Source: Caulobacter sp048541825
GTDB taxonomy: Bacteria; Pseudomonadota; Alphaproteobacteria; Caulobacterales; Caulobacteraceae
NCBI RefSeq assembly: GCF_048541825.1
Contig: NZ_CP183332.1
Span: 372,001 to 436,000, forward strand
Direction of reading: 5' to 3'
Length of the DNA: 64,000 nt
Each line of letters opens with the position of its first letter. Positions within the stretch are counted from its first letter, which is position 1. Shown here piece after piece: positions 60,466-64,000 of the stretch. Under the pieces are notes generated by a model that ran no database searches, was not told the DNA's origin, and worked only from the letters and a program-made list of their open reading frames with translations. A program made the translations under genes and the position numbers.

Positions 60466-61692
60466 GTGAGCACGCCTGAAGCTGTGGGGCTGTCGTCCGA
60501 GCGCCTGAAGCGCATCGAGACCTTCATCCAGGAAAAATACATCGACAGCGGCAAGCTGCCCTGCGCCCTGACCCAGGTCTGGCGACGCGGCCAGCTGGCC
60601 TATACGTCCGTGCTGGGATCGGCCGATATCGAGCGCGGCAAGCCGCTGAAGGCTGACAGCCTGTTTCGCATCTATTCGATGACCAAGCCCGTCACCAGCG
60701 TCGCCTTCATGATGCTGGTCGAGGAGGGCAAGGTCTCGCTCGATGATCCCGTCCATCGCTTCATTCCAGCCTGGCGCGACCTGGGGGTTTTCCAGGCGGG
60801 CGTGCTGGGCGCGTTCCAGACCAAGCGTTCGGCCGAGCCGATGCGGATGCTGGACCTGCTGCGCCACACCGCAGGCCTGACCTATGGCTTCCAGCAGCGC
60901 ACCAATGTCGACGCCGCCTATCGCAAGCTGAAGCTGGACGGCATCGATAGCGAAGGCGGCCTGCAGGAGTTTGTCGACAGGCTGGGCACCGTGCCGCTGG
61001 AGTTCAGCCCCGGCGAGGCCTGGAACTATTCGGTGGCCACCGACGTGCTGGGCTATCTGGTCGAGAAGATCTCCGGCCAGCCCTTCGACGCCTTCCTCAA
61101 GAGCCGCATTTTCGATCCGCTGAAGATGGTCGACACCAGCTTTTTCGTACCGGAGAGCCAGCGCGCCCGCTTTACCGCCTGCTACGCCCTGACCCCGACG
61201 GGCAAGATCGTCCTGCAGGATGATCCGGAAAAGAGCCGCTACCTGACCGACCCCTCGGTCAAGTCGGGCGGCGGCGGCCTGGTCTCGACGGCTGACGACT
61301 ATATGCGCTTCTGCCGCATGCTGCTGAACGGCGGCGAGCTGGACGGCGCGCGGCTGCTCAGCCCCAAGACCATCAGGCTGATGACCATCAATCACCTGCC
61401 GGGCGGCAAGGAACTGACCGCGCTGTCCAAGTCGCTGTTCAGCGAGGCGGTGTTCGAAGGCCTGGGCTTTGGCCTCGGCTTTGCGATGACGGTCGACCAG
61501 GCGCGGACCAAGAACATCGGCTCGCACGGCGAATATTTCTGGGGTGGCATGGCTTCGACGGCGTTCTGGATCGATCCGGTCGAGGACCTGGCGGTGGTGT
61601 TCATGACCCAGCTGATGCCGTCGACCGCCTACCCCATCCGGCGCGAGTTGCGGACGCTGGTCTATTCGGCGTTCACGGAGTCAGCGGCCTAG
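60466..61692 (+). CDS. Serine hydrolase (beta-lactamase-related, class C/EstB type)
   Basis: A 408-residue protein with the class C penicillin-binding fold: the SxxK nucleophile in FRIYSMTKPVTSVAFMML, YxN-like YSVATDVLGYLVEK and the third motif region HGEYFWGGMASTAF. Relatives include EstB esterases and various lactamase-like hydrolases; the weak KTG motif points to esterase or lactonase action rather than resistance. No signal peptide, so cytoplasmic. The start is GTG 60466 after GGGGAGATGTAGAATC. The substrate may relate to the neighbouring receptor and regulator, but this is a guess. Confidence 0.88.
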   Translation: MSTPEAVGLSSERLKRIETFIQEKYIDSGKLPCALTQVWRRGQLAYTSVLGSADIERGKPLKADSLFRIYSMTKPVTSVAFMMLVEEGKVSLDDPVHRFIPAWRDLGVFQAGVLGAFQTKRSAEPMRMLDLLRHTAGLTYGFQQRTNVDAAYRKLKLDGIDSEGGLQEFVDRLGTVPLEFSPGEAWNYSVATDVLGYLVEKISGQPFDAFLKSRIFDPLKMVDTSFFVPESQRARFTACYALTPTGKIVLQDDPEKSRYLTDPSVKSGGGGLVSTADDYMRFCRMLLNGGELDGARLLSPKTIRLMTINHLPGGKELTALSKSLFSEAVFEGLGFGLGFAMTVDQARTKNIGSHGEYFWGGMASTAFWIDPVEDLAVVFMTQLMPSTAYPIRRELRTLVYSAFTESAA

Positions 61693-61703
61693 CGACAGGC
61701 ACG

Positions 61704-61739
61704 AAAGAAAAACGGCGCGGGAGCCGGGCTCCCGCGCCG
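61704..61739 (-). terminator. Intrinsic terminator of a minus-strand transcript
   Basis: A 12-bp stem CGGCGCGGGAGC/GCTCCCGCGCCG (61713-61724 with 61728-61739) with a CGG loop. T5 then CTTT follow on the minus strand (plus bases 61712-61704 are A-rich), while the plus side has no T run. It therefore terminates RNA coming from the right, where no minus-strand gene is known. Confidence 0.85.
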
Positions 61740-61956
61740 AAGTGCGCTTTACCTAAGTTCGACGCATTGGCCACAACGCGCCGCGCCCGCGCAAAAACCA
61801 TGACTTCGAAATTCCGGGACGCTTGCAAGTCGCGTCCCAAGTCCCAGCTCCCACGCGTACGCCCTCCCCCAGCCCGATCGTTCTCATGGCAGTGGGGGTC
61901 CGACCGCGTTCAACGCGTCGTCCGCCCCCACGGACAATCTTGGCTGAAATTACTGT
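61704..61956 (-). ncRNA. Candidate structured small RNA antisense to the fadJ upstream region
   Basis: A promoter-like TTGACG (minus, 61989-61984) and CTACAAG (61969-61963) point to transcription starting near 61956 and running to the strong minus-strand terminator, giving about 250 nt. No coding frame is evident. The RNA can form GTGGGGG...CCCCCAC with an inner CGCGTT...AACGCG hairpin (61895-61931), and GGGACGC...GCGTCCC (61816-61838) inside a GACTT...AAGTC stem. It does not match tmRNA, SRP RNA or RNase P RNA that I can recall; a 6S-like identity could not be confirmed. Confidence 0.5.
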
Positions 61957-61962
61957 TTCGAA

Positions 61963-61989
61963 CTTGTAGTATGTTCACCACGCCGTCAA
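61963..61989 (-). promoter_or_regulatory. Candidate promoter for the minus-strand RNA
   Basis: TTGACG followed after 14 bases by CTACAAG on the minus strand, close to the Caulobacter consensus TTGAC...GCTAnAnC. Start of RNA expected about 61956. Confidence 0.4.
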
Positions 61990-62099
61990 CGCCGGCTGCC
62001 CACAATTCGGGCGCCGCTTCGTCAGGCTGGACATCCGCGTCTGGCCGTGCAGGTTTTGTCTTCAAACAACCGTTCAAAAGAGCAGGGGTGGAAACCGCC

Positions 62100-64000
<1,901 letters not shown>

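Larger units (their letters stand above)
61693..62099. other. Intergenic region before fadJ-like gene (407 bp)
   Basis: Occupied mostly by the candidate minus-strand RNA. The rightmost 100 bases hold the fadJ-like ribosome site AGGGGTGG. No plus-strand ORF seen. Confidence 0.4.

Noticed and set aside
61704..61956. Identity of the candidate RNA as tmRNA, RNase P or SRP RNA
   Set aside because: No tag-peptide frame, no GAGGAAAGTCC-type RNase P motif and no SRP Alu/GGAA apex seen. Left as unknown.

Overview
The window is GC-rich (roughly two thirds GC) chromosomal DNA from an alphaproteobacterium, most likely Caulobacteraceae (Caulobacter or a close relative). The basis is the family mix: a UrcA-family protein, a COQ9 protein beside rpsU, an aa3-type cytochrome oxidase subunit IV, a split three-gene proton-translocating transhydrogenase, a large TonB-dependent receptor, a bipartite hairpin repeat of a kind I associate with Caulobacterales, and promoters resembling the TTGAC...GCTAnAnC type. 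I could not run a search, so the genus is an inference.

Layout. 1-5.8 kb: end of a pepF-like peptidase gene, an ABC1/UbiB-type kinase, a minus-strand ECF sigma factor with an overlapping membrane-protein gene, then thioesterase, alpha/beta hydrolase, GT9 glycosyltransferase and an orphan CoxIV. 5.9-9.1 kb: pntAA-pntAB-small membrane protein-pntB. 9.1-13.1 kb: UrcA, M23 peptidase, hydrolase, rpsU, COQ9. 13.1-14.2 kb: a gene-poor stretch rich in inverted repeats. 14.2-18.9 kb: a CapD/WbpM-like sugar-nucleotide enzyme, moeA, a ferredoxin/flavodoxin NADP reductase and a lipoprotein.

19.5-47.4 kb is the transcription/translation core: tRNA-Trp, secE, nusG, rplK, rplA, rplJ, rplL, rpoB, rpoC, rpsL, rpsG, fusA, tuf, all on the plus strand. 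The gene order is ancestral, but it is cut into separate units by promoters, terminators and accessory genes: lipoprotein, HxlR/SDR/HCCA isomerase, flavoprotein/DUF4287/SDR, RsbQ-like hydrolase plus hybrid kinase, DJ-1 protein, EAL phosphodiesterase, and a TonB-like protein. 47.5-64 kb: an M20-like hydrolase with an altered metal site, a marR-nodT-acrA-acrB efflux operon, a TonB-dependent receptor, a double-TetR regulator with a tiny upstream ORF, a serine hydrolase, a candidate minus-strand structured RNA, and the start of a FadJ/FadB-type beta-oxidation enzyme that runs off the end.

The most interesting items are the RsbQ-like hydrolase paired with a PAS hybrid histidine kinase, the candidate sRNA before fadJ, the 26-codon ORF before the double-TetR gene, the M20 paralog lacking metal ligands, and the extra membrane protein inside the pnt operon. 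No CRISPR array, phage, insertion sequence or rRNA operon was seen.
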